Source: Flavimaribacter sp039888615
Lineage (GTDB): Bacteria > Pseudomonadota > Alphaproteobacteria > Rhizobiales > Rhizobiaceae
Length of the DNA: 64,000 nt
Direction: 5' to 3' (one strand)
NCBI GenBank assembly: GCA_039888615.1
Contig: JBDQQS010000014.1
Part shown: piece by piece, positions 1 to 8,200 of the stretch
Layout of the letters: each line of letters starts with the position of its first letter
Position numbering within the stretch: position 1 is the stretch's first letter
The notes under the pieces: generated by a model
What the model was told of the DNA's origin: nothing
Databases searched by the model: none
Seen by the model: only the letters and a program-made list of their open reading frames with translations
Position numbers and translations under genes: made by a program

Positions 1-399
1 ACGCCGGCGAAGGTCACTGGAAAGTGCATGGGTCATCGAATCATCTCCTCGACCCAAAGAATCACACCGCCGGCACAATTGGAAGCATCCCTGATTCACT
101 CAAAGCACACGATGCTCTAACCTAGCTGCGAGCGCAAAGTGCCAGGTGCTTCATAAGGCGTACTATGCAACCATTTGGACCATTAAGCATCTGATTTGAA
201 TGATGATCCCGGCGCGATTCGAATGCGCAATCTACAGATTAGGAATGGAAATAATCGATCCCGAAGAGACGATCACGGAATTCTAAGCAACACCAAGGCG
301 CAAAGTTCGCGAATAGTCGCGAAGTTTATCCATTTGCTGACATAGTGCTGACACAGACCGCATCAGGCCATCAGTATGAAAGCTAAGTGCTTGATTTTA
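1..399. other. Left chromosomal flank with decayed tRNA-like fragments, no intact gene
   Basis: I see no credible coding region here. Positions 107-135 resemble, on the minus strand, the 5' half of the intact tRNA-Arg at 10615-10691: the acceptor string cgagcgc and D-arm pieces tgctcta and agctg are kept, with a short deletion. Positions about 203-248 resemble the 3' half of another tRNA on the minus strand (T-loop gattcgaa and an agattaggaat anticodon-like segment that would read CCT). Positions about 297-399 show patchy similarity to the last 80 bp of the integrase gene at the other end of the island, including aagtg followed by ttgatttta. The resemblance was judged by eye. I infer relics of earlier integration events. 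Confidence 0.35.
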
Positions 400-444
400 T
401 GGCGCGCTCGGGAAGATTCGAACTCCCGACCCCCAGATTCGTAG
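400..444. repeat. attL: 45-bp copy of the tRNA-Arg 3' part
   Basis: These 45 bp are identical to 10615-10659, which run from the encoded CCA end of tRNA-Arg(ACG) to its anticodon loop. Identity stops right after gtag, inside the anticodon region, as is usual for tyrosine-recombinase cores in tRNA genes. The tRNA sequence left of the match is not restored here, so this is the duplicated end and not a working tRNA. Confidence 0.9.
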
Positions 445-478
445 GCTTGGGCCGAGCATTGATTCTAAAGGGGATTTC

Positions 479-540
479 TGCAAACCGACCTCAAAAGGCG
501 GGATAAAAAATCAATGGGTTAGCGGTATATCTGCAAACCG
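479..540 (+). repeat. Two 9-bp direct repeats near attL, candidate integrase arm sites
   Basis: The string tgcaaaccg occurs at 479-487 and 532-540, 35 and 88 bp inside attL. The same 9-mer recurs at 10550-10558, with an 8-base match at 10561-10568, 46-57 bp inside the other end of the island and in the same orientation. Repeats near both ends fit arm-type binding sites for the integrase, but binding is inferred. The right-hand copies also lie in the integrase coding end, so codon constraint could explain them. Confidence 0.35.
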
Positions 541-565
541 GGTGGAGCCACCGCCCGAAATAGAA

Positions 566-601
566 ATCGCCGCCCTGGTTTTCCCCAACCTGGGCGGCGA
601 T
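566..601 (+). promoter_or_regulatory. Strong hairpin in the leader of the head operon
   Basis: A perfect 10-bp stem (566-575 with 592-601, atcgccgccc and its complement) encloses a second 4-bp stem (ggtt/aacc) and a ttcccc loop. It lies about 90 bp upstream of the first gene. No long T tract follows, so a simple terminator is unlikely. It could be a leader structure, a protein-binding site or a packaging-related site. Confidence 0.4.
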
Positions 602-693
602 GAGACGAAAAGAGTTTCAAGGCCTTTTCATCTCGAAAACTACCACAAAGCCGATGTTCGTTACAAGGTAAAAAGGCTGATCGGGGGTGCGAA

Positions 694-1374
694 ATGAGCG
701 CATCCACAATCAGCTTCAGCGCCCGTCTGCTCAGCTCCGCCCTAGTCAATTCACAGCCGAAAGACGCCGCCCTGGTTGCGGGGTTTCAATCTGGCGCAGT
801 TCACACGCGATCAGCATCCGGCCGGCGACCAGACATGTCGAAACTCTGGGCGCGTCCACAAGCTCGGCAGTATCAACGATCGCCAGATAAGGAACGATCG
901 ATCCGCCGTCGCCGCACGCTCGCCGCGACCTATCCCATGCCGCCGGCAATGGCCGGGATGTTGACGACATCTCAGCTCGCTTATGCGCGGATCGTCGCCG
1001 ACGAGATTCAGAAGCGTGGTAGTTGCCAGCTTTGCCTCGATGCCATTGCCGCTCGTGGCGGCATGTGCAGGAAGACGGCTCAACGCGCACAGGACCGGCT
1101 CGCAGAGCTCGGCTGGATCACTGTCTGGTATCGAAAGCGCAACTGCGGTGTGCGGCATCTTCCGAACCTCGTGCGCATTGTCTCGGCCGAATGGAAAGTC
1201 TGGATCGACAAGGGTCCGAAGCGATCGATTAAGACAGGACATTCGTGTCTGACCACGGTAACTGAGAATAATATAACCGCCTCAGTGCCGCGTGAGAGGC
1301 CGCAAAGGGCTCTTGAAAAGAGAGCTTTTAGGCAGGGCAGAGGACACACAACGAGCGGGAGCGGCCCTGGCTGA
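694..1374 (+). CDS. Helix-turn-helix DNA-binding protein of the island
   Basis: This 226-aa basic protein has a winged-HTH-like core at about residues 75-170, with a Cys-x2-Cys pair (CQLC) and a recognition-helix-like segment CRKTAQRAQDRLAELGWITV. It resembles HTH proteins often found on rhizobial plasmids and phage-like islands. The chosen ATG at 694 has a G-rich ribosome site (ggggg at 683-687). An alternative ATG is at 835. As the first gene before the packaging genes it could be a small-terminase substitute, a replication initiator or a regulator. The sequence does not decide between these. The C-terminal 50 residues look disordered and basic. Confidence 0.6.
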   Translation: MSASTISFSARLLSSALVNSQPKDAALVAGFQSGAVHTRSASGRRPDMSKLWARPQARQYQRSPDKERSIRRRRTLAATYPMPPAMAGMLTTSQLAYARIVADEIQKRGSCQLCLDAIAARGGMCRKTAQRAQDRLAELGWITVWYRKRNCGVRHLPNLVRIVSAEWKVWIDKGPKRSIKTGHSCLTTVTENNITASVPRERPQRALEKRAFRQGRGHTTSGSGPG

Positions 1375-1447
1375 CGGGTGCAGACCGAGATAGTTGCAGG
1401 TTATTGAACAATTCTGTAATGTCGTTCACAAATAGTGGACGATAGCG

Positions 1448-1807
1448 ATGGCCTCTATTCTCCTGGATACACTTGCAGATCAGATCACCGAGGCGCTGGA
1501 AGCGCACAACGTTCCACATGGGCTGACGCTGATAGAGCGGACCGTGGGTGAGGTAGGCCCTGCGCACAATCCCGGCCCTGCGACGACCACGGAGTATGAC
1601 TGTCGCGGCTGGGTGGACAGCTGGACAGAGGCAGAGCAAGAGCTGGTGGAGACAGGCGACATCAAGGTCATTGTTCTCCAGTCGAGCCTGTCCCTCCCTG
1701 CTGATGTGGCCCATGCGGTCAAGATCAATGATCAGACGTTCAACGTTGTGCGGATCGATCAGGATCCGGCAGGCGCCTTGTGGATCATCCATGCGAGGCC
1801 GCTCTGA
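1448..1807 (+). CDS. Probable head-tail connector/head completion protein
   Basis: This small acidic 119-aa protein has an all-beta C-terminal half ending in NDQTFNVVRIDQDPAGALWI, a pattern seen in phage head-tail joining proteins, where a single V-x-R-x2-x-DPAG strand closes a small beta-barrel. It lies directly before the large terminase, overlapping its possible start. The assignment rests on this motif, size and context. It could instead be a neck or minor tail-attachment protein. No other protein of this size class is present in the island except the adaptor at 5631. Confidence 0.5.
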   Translation: MASILLDTLADQITEALEAHNVPHGLTLIERTVGEVGPAHNPGPATTTEYDCRGWVDSWTEAEQELVETGDIKVIVLQSSLSLPADVAHAVKINDQTFNVVRIDQDPAGALWIIHARPL

Positions 1808-1836
1808 GCGCGGCGAAGAAATCCAATGTGGTCCCA

Positions 1837-3417
1837 ATGCCCGAAAAGGCTGGCACGGGGGGGCTCGTGGGTGGGACTGTTCCTTTCGCTCTCCCGAAGA
1901 ACTCAGAGGCGGCAAAGGCGATCCGGTTCCTAGAGAGTCTGAAAATACCTGAGGGGCCGAAGGCGGGTCAGAAATTAAAGCTGGCAAATTTCCAGAAAGA
2001 TTTTGTTATCGGGGCTCTCGATCCGGCGAACATGGTCGGGGTTCTCTCGATCGGTCGAGGCAACGCAAAGACGGCTCTTGCGGCCGGTCTGGCTCTCGGT
2101 GCCGTCATGGGTGTGTGGGATAAACAGCCGAGACGGGAAATCCTGCTTGCCGCACGGAACCGGGACCAGGCGAAAATCGCATTCGGCTTCATGGTGGGCT
2201 TTGTCGAAAGCCTTCCGAAAGCCAAGCGAGAGAAATTCACGATCCGGCGCGGATCGCGGCTTGAGGTCGAATTTGACGGCAACGGCGGCGGGCTGGCGCG
2301 CTGTATCGCAGCCGATGGACGGTCGATCCTGGGCGGCGCTCCGACGCTGGCAATCCTCGATGAGCGGGCCGCCTGGGAACGCGACAAGGGCGATCTCCTG
2401 GAAAACGCCATTCTGTCCGGTCTGGGGAAGCGCAACGGCAAGGCGTTGATCATTTCGACCAGTGCGCCAGACGACGCCAACACGTTCTCGAAATGGCTCG
2501 ATGAGCCTCCGCCTGGGACGTATGTGCAGGAACATCGGCCGGCGTTCGGTCTCCCTGCTGACGACGCCGAATCACTGCTGATCGCCAACCCTGGGGCCGT
2601 TGAGGGCATCGGCGCCAGCCTCGATTGGCTCCAGGCGCAGGCCAGACGGGCGATCGCTCGTGGTGGATCCGCTCTCTCCAGCTTTCGAAATCTCAACAGG
2701 AATGAGAGGATTTCGAGCGAAAACAGGTCGGTCCTGGTCACGGTCGATGAATGGCTTGCTGCCGAAGTTTCCGCCGACGATCTGCCACCCCGCGAAGGTG
2801 AATGCGTCCTGGGTGTCGATCTCGGCGGATCCCGATCGATGTCGGCGGCGGTGTTCTACTGGCCTCGAACCGGCCGCCTGGAGGTCGTCGGAACCTTTCC
2901 GACCACCCCGACGCTCGCCGATCGCGGCGCGGCCGATGGCGTCGGCTCTCGCTATGTCGAGATGGAATCGAGGGGTGAGCTGATCACGATGGGGCAGGCA
3001 ACGGTCCCGCCGGGTCTATGGCTCTCAGAGGTGACGCGCCGGGCCGATGGCGCTGCGATTTCCTGCATCGTCGGCGACCGATTCCGCCATGCTGAATTTG
3101 CGGAGGCGATGCAGAAAGCAAACTTGCGGGTGCCGTTCATATGGCGCGGGTTCGGGTGGAAAGATGGCGCAGAGGATATCGAGCGTTTCAGACGCGCTCT
3201 GTTTGACGGTCAAGTCAAAGTGCTTCCTTCATTGCTGCTCAGATCAGCCTTTTCGGACGCGATTACGCTGGTGGATCCGGCGGGCAATCACAAGCTGGCA
3301 AAGGCTCGCTCTCTCGGTCGCATCGATGCGGCCGCCGCGGCCGTTCTGGCGATCGCCGAGGGCGCCCGGCGCGCAGCTCGCCCGGCCTCAAAATCGAGGG
3401 CCGCGACATGGGTCTGA
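1837..3417 (+). CDS. terL: Phage terminase large subunit
   Basis: This is the motor that packages DNA into the prohead. Counting from an upstream in-frame ATG at 1780, the ATPase shows a Walker A-like IGRGNAKT (91-98), Walker B LAILDE (190-195) and coupling motif STSA (226-229). The nuclease domain starts at VLGVDLGG with Asp347. I place the start at ATG 1837 because homology-like sequence begins there. The 1780 ATG would overlap the previous gene by 28 bp, and GTG 1828 is also possible. The stop overlaps the HNH gene by 10 bp. The protein is full length, with every motif intact. Confidence 0.9.
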   Translation: MPEKAGTGGLVGGTVPFALPKNSEAAKAIRFLESLKIPEGPKAGQKLKLANFQKDFVIGALDPANMVGVLSIGRGNAKTALAAGLALGAVMGVWDKQPRREILLAARNRDQAKIAFGFMVGFVESLPKAKREKFTIRRGSRLEVEFDGNGGGLARCIAADGRSILGGAPTLAILDERAAWERDKGDLLENAILSGLGKRNGKALIISTSAPDDANTFSKWLDEPPPGTYVQEHRPAFGLPADDAESLLIANPGAVEGIGASLDWLQAQARRAIARGGSALSSFRNLNRNERISSENRSVLVTVDEWLAAEVSADDLPPREGECVLGVDLGGSRSMSAAVFYWPRTGRLEVVGTFPTTPTLADRGAADGVGSRYVEMESRGELITMGQATVPPGLWLSEVTRRADGAAISCIVGDRFRHAEFAEAMQKANLRVPFIWRGFGWKDGAEDIERFRRALFDGQVKVLPSLLLRSAFSDAITLVDPAGNHKLAKARSLGRIDAAAAAVLAIAEGARRAARPASKSRAATWV

Positions 3418-3722
3418 AAAATTACATGCGCCACAGCAAGGCGGCGAGGAAGTCGAGACGATGGCTCGCTGTCCGGCTGGAAGCGAAACGACGGGACGGG
3501 TGGCGATGCCGCAAGTGCGGATCAGTGGGCCGCCTGGAGGTCGACCACATCAAGCCGGTTCGGGACGCTCCCGAGCTCGCCTTTGAGCTCAGCAATCTGC
3601 AAACGCTCTGCTCGAGCTGCCATTCAAAAAAAACACGAATCGAGATCGGCCTGGGCCGGGAAGATCCAGCCAGGGAGGCTTGGAAAACTCTCTTGTCAGA
3701 AACGAGGAATGAAACATGTTGA
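3408..3722 (+). CDS. HNH endonuclease, packaging-associated
   Basis: This 104-aa protein has the HNH core: CRKCG, then LEVDHIKPV, then an asparagine in SNLQTLCSSCH, with the two Cys pairs binding structural zinc. In HK97-like phages an HNH protein encoded next to the terminase helps TerL cut cos sites, so this neighbour suggests cos-type packaging. It overlaps terL by 10 bp and the capsid gene by 7 bp, consistent with translational coupling. A free-standing homing endonuclease is less likely because it is embedded in the overlapping operon. Confidence 0.85.
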   Translation: MGLKNYMRHSKAARKSRRWLAVRLEAKRRDGWRCRKCGSVGRLEVDHIKPVRDAPELAFELSNLQTLCSSCHSKKTRIEIGLGREDPAREAWKTLLSETRNETC

Positions 3723-5011
3723 AGTCAGTTGAAATCCAGCGTCGTCAGTCGGAGATCCGGCAGTCGCTCGCTGAGCTGGTCGGCAAGGATTCGCCGACCG
3801 AGGATGAAACCCGTTCGATGGGCGAGCTCGACAATGAGTATCGGGCGAATGAAACCCGATATCGGGCCGCGCTCATTGCCGAGGACGAGGAACGCCGGGA
3901 CGCCAAAGACGAGCTCGAAACCCGATCCGATCGCGAATATGCGGAACTGATCGGCCGGTTCGAAATGCGCCAGGTTGCGCTTGCACTCGACGAGGGCCGC
4001 ACGCTCGACGGACCGACGGCGGAAATCGTCCAGGAGATGCGGAACCAGGGCGGCTATCGCGGTATTCCGGTTCCGTGGCAGGCTCTGGAGCTTCGCGCAG
4101 GCGAAACGATTGCATCCGGCACGCCAGATCCGATCCAGACTCGACCGATCATCGATGCGATTTTCCCGGATTCGGTCGCCGGCCGGATGGGCGCGGAGAT
4201 GCTCAACATCGACGCCGGCGAGGTCGAATGGCCGGTTGTGACACAGGGCGCAAGCGTCAGCTGGCAGTCGACGGAGGCTGGTAGCGTCGGATCGGCTCAG
4301 GCTTTCCAGACAACGGACAGGCCGCTGGCGCCGGATCACACTCTCGGCGTGCAAATGAAACTGACCAGGAAGTCGCTGAAACAGTCGGGCGCTGCAATGG
4401 AACAGGCGGTCCGTCGTGACATGAATTCCGCGATTTCGGCAGAGCTGGACCGCGTGGTGTTTATGGGCGTCAACACCGAAGGCGAGCCCGACGGGGTGAT
4501 CCTGGGCGCAAGCAACTACGGCATCACCGATACTGGGCTCGACGCAGAACCGACCTACGCGAATTTTCTGACGGAGATCGTGGCGTTCATGTCGGCGAAT
4601 GCGATCAAATCGCCTGGCGAAGTGATGGCTCTTATGCATCCCGAATTGTTCGGATATCTCGAATCCAACGTGAACGAAACGCTGCAAATCACCGAATATC
4701 AGCGGCTGGCGCTGCTGATGACTGGTCGCAAGCCGACCGGGTTCTCGCCGCAGAACATTGTCATCTCTGGAAACGCGATCGACACGCCGACGGAATCGCC
4801 GCCGGAAACTCAGATGCTGATGGCGACATCGACGGGCGGCGTTGCGCCGATCTTTGTCGGCACCTGGGGCGGGATCGATTTGATCAGGGATCCGTACACG
4901 GACGCGGCGTCGGGCGGGCTGCGGCTGACTGGCCTGGCGACGATGGATGTCACGGTTGCCCGTCCCGCTCAGCTGCGTGTTCTCAGCGGCATCCAGATCC
5001 CGTCTTCGTGA
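3716..5011 (+). CDS. HK97-type major capsid protein
   Basis: The 431-aa protein has a charged helical N-terminal part (about 1-100), typical of the delta/scaffold domain removed by the prohead protease. An HK97-fold body follows, with DFxxSV-like IDAIFPDSVAGRMGAEM, the glycine-rich MGVNTEGEPDGVILG loop, a P-domain region around MHPELFGYLESNV and the C-terminal strand DVTVARPAQLRVLSG. Length is normal for the family. The start overlaps the HNH stop and the stop overlaps the protease start. Confidence 0.9.
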   Translation: MLKSVEIQRRQSEIRQSLAELVGKDSPTEDETRSMGELDNEYRANETRYRAALIAEDEERRDAKDELETRSDREYAELIGRFEMRQVALALDEGRTLDGPTAEIVQEMRNQGGYRGIPVPWQALELRAGETIASGTPDPIQTRPIIDAIFPDSVAGRMGAEMLNIDAGEVEWPVVTQGASVSWQSTEAGSVGSAQAFQTTDRPLAPDHTLGVQMKLTRKSLKQSGAAMEQAVRRDMNSAISAELDRVVFMGVNTEGEPDGVILGASNYGITDTGLDAEPTYANFLTEIVAFMSANAIKSPGEVMALMHPELFGYLESNVNETLQITEYQRLALLMTGRKPTGFSPQNIVISGNAIDTPTESPPETQMLMATSTGGVAPIFVGTWGGIDLIRDPYTDAASGGLRLTGLATMDVTVARPAQLRVLSGIQIPSS

Positions 5012-5634
5012 TGTTGCACGGGCTGATCCAGGGTCAACTGGAGGTCCGGCGGGCGGGTGATGGTTCCACCCGTCTCGCCGGGTCTTTTCCGTATGGGACG
5101 CCGGCCGTCTTGTCGGATGGCGGGCGCACTGGACGGCCGCGAAAAGAGGTGATCGCGCCGCGCGCGTTTGCCTACCGCGTCGAAAAACCGGACGAGGATA
5201 TTCATCTTTTGCTCGGTCACGATTTCGGGCAGCCTTTGGCGTCGAAGCTCACGGCAACGCTCAAACTCACGGATACGGATGAGGCGCTGAAATTCGAGGC
5301 GCTGATCTCCAGGGAAATCGCCGAAACGTCCTACGGCCGCGATGCGCTCGCCATGATCGGCAGCGGTCTCGCCGTCGGGATTTCACCAGGTTTCCGGATA
5401 CCGCCGGCCCGAGCGGTCAAGGATGCTGAGGCAATCAGCGAGGAACCGGACCGGCCGGATGAGGGGATGCACAGAGCGATCATCCGCACTGTGAAAAGCG
5501 CCTTGCTGTACGAGCTCAGCGTCGTCACCAGGCCGGCATATTCGGAAAGCCAGGTTGAGGCGCGGAACTGGGCGCCGAATCACAAGCCGGAGGTTTCAGG
5601 ATCTCGAACGGCTGCCAAACGCTGGAGACTATGA
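5011..5634 (+). CDS. Prohead maturation protease (HK97 family)
   Basis: This 207-aa serine protease cuts the capsid scaffold domain. Family features are EVIAPRAF near residue 48, the catalytic His in LLLGHDFGQPLAS and the serine region GIGSGLAVGISPGF-like (seen as MIGSGLAVGISPGF), followed by a TVKSALLYELSVVTRPAY strand. Either GTG 5008 or ATG 5011 can start it, and both overlap the capsid stop codon. Unlike the common portal-protease-capsid order, here it follows the capsid gene. Confidence 0.88.
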   Translation: MLHGLIQGQLEVRRAGDGSTRLAGSFPYGTPAVLSDGGRTGRPRKEVIAPRAFAYRVEKPDEDIHLLLGHDFGQPLASKLTATLKLTDTDEALKFEALISREIAETSYGRDALAMIGSGLAVGISPGFRIPPARAVKDAEAISEEPDRPDEGMHRAIIRTVKSALLYELSVVTRPAYSESQVEARNWAPNHKPEVSGSRTAAKRWRL

Positions 5635-6179
5635 TGGTCGAAACGATCAAGCAGACAGAGGCCATTCCAGACGAGTATCCAGACCTCGGAAGCCCGTCGC
5701 CGCTTTCTAATGCGGCCCAGGCGCTCGATCAGGAAGCGCTCTGGCAACGGCTCGAATCGTTCGTGGCGTATCGATGGACCGAGCGGGATGTTGAATGGAT
5801 CGTCGAGGGATGCGGCGAATGGGTGCCGCCGCTGCAGCCCGCAACGATCTCAGCGGTCGAGCGATGGACATCCAACAACAGCTGGGAGGCGATCACGCCA
5901 GACGCATCACCACGCGGCGGGTATTGCCTGCCGGGCGGGACATATCGGTTCACCGCGTCCGTCGGTGGCGGAACTGTCCCTGCTGCCGTTCTGGAGGCGT
6001 TCAGGCGGCTTGCTGAATACACGGCTGCGAGGCCGATGTCGCAGGCTGGCATCGCTTCTGAGAGCGTGACGGCCGGGTCTGTGTCGATATCGAGGCGAAT
6101 GTCGCCGTCGGCGATCGGTGAGGGAATGGCAAACAGCGGCGCCGGGGATCTGCTGCGAAGATATCGGAGGGTATCGTGA
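5631..6179 (+). CDS. Head-tail adaptor (gp6-like) protein
   Basis: This 182-aa protein has the helix-rich centre expected of phage adaptor proteins, which form a ring below the portal. A TYRFTASVGGGTVPAAVLEA segment leads into a helix (FRRLAEYTA), and the protein ends with NSGAGDLLRRYRRV. It overlaps the protease by an ATGA and the portal by a GTGA. The assignment is from this pattern and from its position next to the portal gene. Confidence 0.65.
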   Translation: MMVETIKQTEAIPDEYPDLGSPSPLSNAAQALDQEALWQRLESFVAYRWTERDVEWIVEGCGEWVPPLQPATISAVERWTSNNSWEAITPDASPRGGYCLPGGTYRFTASVGGGTVPAAVLEAFRRLAEYTAARPMSQAGIASESVTAGSVSISRRMSPSAIGEGMANSGAGDLLRRYRRVS

Positions 6180-7246
6180 TCAACTGGCTCAGGAATCTAT
6201 TCACTGCCGACAAGCTGGAAAAGCGCGCTGCGGCGTCCGGCTTCACGGCTGAAATCATGCAGGCCCGGGAATCGTATATCTCGGGCAGTCGCGGGCTGGC
6301 TGAGCTCACGGCGACGGTCCAGGCGTGCGTTTCGCTCTGGGAAAACGGTCTCAGCGTGGCCGATGTCCAGGGGACAGACTTGCTCGATCGGCGCACTCTG
6401 GCGATTGTCGGTCGATCGGCAGCCTTGCGGGGTGAGAGCGTTTTTCTGATCCGCGACGACGGCCTGGTGCCATGCTCCGATTGGGACTTGCGAACGCGGT
6501 TCGGCCGGCCGAGCGCATATCGGCTATCGATCAGTGAAGCCGGCGGTGGCTTCACGCAAACGGCTCTCGCTGCGGAAATCCTTCACTTGCGAATCGGCTG
6601 CGATGCGGCCGCACCGTACTACGGGCAGGCTCCATTGAAACGGGCATCGCTCACGAGCTCGATGCTCCAGGCAATCGAGAGTGCGCTGGCTGAGGTTTTT
6701 GACAACGCGCCGCTCGGCAGCCAGATCGTGCCATATCCCGAATCCGCCGAAACAGATTTGACGCAACTCGGGCGGAGTTTCAGAGGGCAGAGGGGCCGCG
6801 TCCTGCTTCGCGAGAGTGTCAATGTCCAGGCGGCCGGAGGGCCAGCGCCAACGGCTGATTGGCGGCCGCAGGATGTGACGCCAAATCTCGAAAGAGCAAT
6901 GACGGCGGAAAGCCTGGAGGCGGCCAGGGGCGCAATCTGTGCGGCGTTCGGTGTCCTGCCGGCGATGTTTGCGTCGAATGCACAGGGGCCGCTTGTGCGC
7001 GAGGCGCAAAGGCATCTGGCGACGTGGCAATTGCAGCCGATCGCCGAAATCTTGGCAGAGGAAGCATCTGAAAAGCTCGGCAGTGTCGTGAAGATCGACA
7101 CGGTGCGGCCGCTCCAGGCGTTTGACGCTGGTGGCAGAGCTCGGGCGCTCTCGACCATCGTCGAAGCGATGGCGAAGGCTAAGGAGGCTGGTCTGTCGCC
7201 CGGGGATGTCGGGCAGGCGTTGAATCTCGTCGATTGGCGCGAATGA
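6176..7246 (+). CDS. Phage portal protein
   Basis: This 356-aa HK97-type portal subunit forms the dodecameric DNA gate of the head. Visible features are an N-terminal FTAEIMQARESYISG segment, the wing strands around ALRGESVFLIRD, a long stem-helix region near TSSMLQAIESALAEVF and the C-terminal helix with GVLPAMFASNAQGPLVREA. It starts with GTG inside the adaptor stop (GTGA) behind a cggaggg ribosome site. It is slightly shorter than lambda-type portals but complete. Confidence 0.88.
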   Translation: MINWLRNLFTADKLEKRAAASGFTAEIMQARESYISGSRGLAELTATVQACVSLWENGLSVADVQGTDLLDRRTLAIVGRSAALRGESVFLIRDDGLVPCSDWDLRTRFGRPSAYRLSISEAGGGFTQTALAAEILHLRIGCDAAAPYYGQAPLKRASLTSSMLQAIESALAEVFDNAPLGSQIVPYPESAETDLTQLGRSFRGQRGRVLLRESVNVQAAGGPAPTADWRPQDVTPNLERAMTAESLEAARGAICAAFGVLPAMFASNAQGPLVREAQRHLATWQLQPIAEILAEEASEKLGSVVKIDTVRPLQAFDAGGRARALSTIVEAMAKAKEAGLSPGDVGQALNLVDWRE

Positions 7247-7247
7247 T

Positions 7248-7784
7248 GTGTCGTCCAGGAAACAACGCATCACGCGGAGTAGAAGGCGCGTTATCGTCGA
7301 TCGGCTTGTATCGATCATGAGAGCGGTTGAACCGACGCCGTTCGCGGCCGAGGGGCCGGCGCGGGCTGGCGTTCGCTCGGCGTTCTGTCTCGATGGCTGG
7401 GATTGGCAACGAGCTGACGCTCTTGCGGGCGAAATCGTCGGGAATTCACTACGAATTGTTGGCGCAAAGCGACCGAGCTGGCAGCAAGGTCAGCCGGAAT
7501 ATGTCCAGCCGGGCATCTCGCCGGTCTATTTTGATCGATGTCGAAACTGTCAAAAGCCGCTGGAGGAAGGGCAACGCAAGTTCTGCTGTCATGAGTGCAA
7601 CACGGCCTTCAACGCGCGCAGGCGTGAGGCCAGGCTGAGAGAGGAAATATCTCTGGCAGCGGCCGCCAGGCGGGCTGCCTGGCGTGCGAATCAGCCGGAA
7701 CGGGTCTGTGAGAGTTGCGGCCGGCGATATCGACCAAACAAGCCGCGGCAGCGATTTTGTAGGCGGCAATGCGCGGTTCGATGA
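7248..7784 (+). CDS. Cys-rich double zinc-ribbon protein
   Basis: I do not recognise this 178-aa protein. It starts at GTG 7248, one base after the portal stop. The N-terminal 100 residues are undistinguished. The C-terminal half has two Cys4 knuckles, CRNCQ...CCHEC at about 122-141 and CESCG...CRRQC at about 158-176, separated by a basic Arg/Ala-rich helix. This suggests nucleic-acid binding or a structural zinc fold. It is co-transcribed with the head genes and translationally linked to the next, similar protein. Confidence 0.6.
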   Translation: MSSRKQRITRSRRRVIVDRLVSIMRAVEPTPFAAEGPARAGVRSAFCLDGWDWQRADALAGEIVGNSLRIVGAKRPSWQQGQPEYVQPGISPVYFDRCRNCQKPLEEGQRKFCCHECNTAFNARRREARLREEISLAAAARRAAWRANQPERVCESCGRRYRPNKPRQRFCRRQCAVR

Positions 7785-8122
7785 AACTTGAAGACCTGCT
7801 CGACGAAATTTGCGCATGGTGCGGCAAAGGTTTTGAGAGCCGTCGCGTCGATCAAAAATATTGCAGCTCAGCTTGTCAGCGCAAGGCAAGCAAATCGTTT
7901 GAGGCATCTGTTATCTCGGAGGAACGGCGGAGGGCGCGGGCAGGTCGGACGTGTCTGAGGTGTGGAACTCTCTTCGATGCTTCTCGGCGAGATCAGATTT
8001 ACTGTTCGAAGCGATGCAATTGTGCCGTCCAGTCGGCACGATATCGAAAACGGAAACAGACCATCATAAGAGTGTTCCGGGAAATTAGAGAGAATACTGG
8101 AAAGAAATCAACGCAGGGTTGA
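7781..8122 (+). CDS. Tandem Cys4 zinc-motif protein
   Basis: This 113-aa basic protein repeats one motif twice: CAWCGKGFESRRVDQKYCSS-AC and CLRCGTLFDASRRDQIYCSK-RC. Each is a C-x2-C-x14-16-C-x3-C ribbon with an RR-x-DQ-x-YC core. The start at ATG 7781 overlaps the previous stop as ATGA, and an ATG at 7769 is also in frame. The same ribbon architecture as the preceding gene suggests duplication or a joint function. The role is unknown; DNA binding, capsid decoration or transcription control are all possible. Confidence 0.6.
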   Translation: MKLEDLLDEICAWCGKGFESRRVDQKYCSSACQRKASKSFEASVISEERRRARAGRTCLRCGTLFDASRRDQIYCSKRCNCAVQSARYRKRKQTIIRVFREIRENTGKKSTQG

Positions 8123-8200
8123 CTTTGGCCAATGTGTAACAGCAAGGTAAATTCGCGAATTCAAGGATAATAAGATGTAGCTGCAGCCGGGGAGGTATAG

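Noticed and set aside
3408..3722. HNH gene as an invading homing endonuclease
   Set aside because: It overlaps both neighbours in the packaging operon and lies next to TerL, as in HK97-like phages, so a packaging role is more likely.
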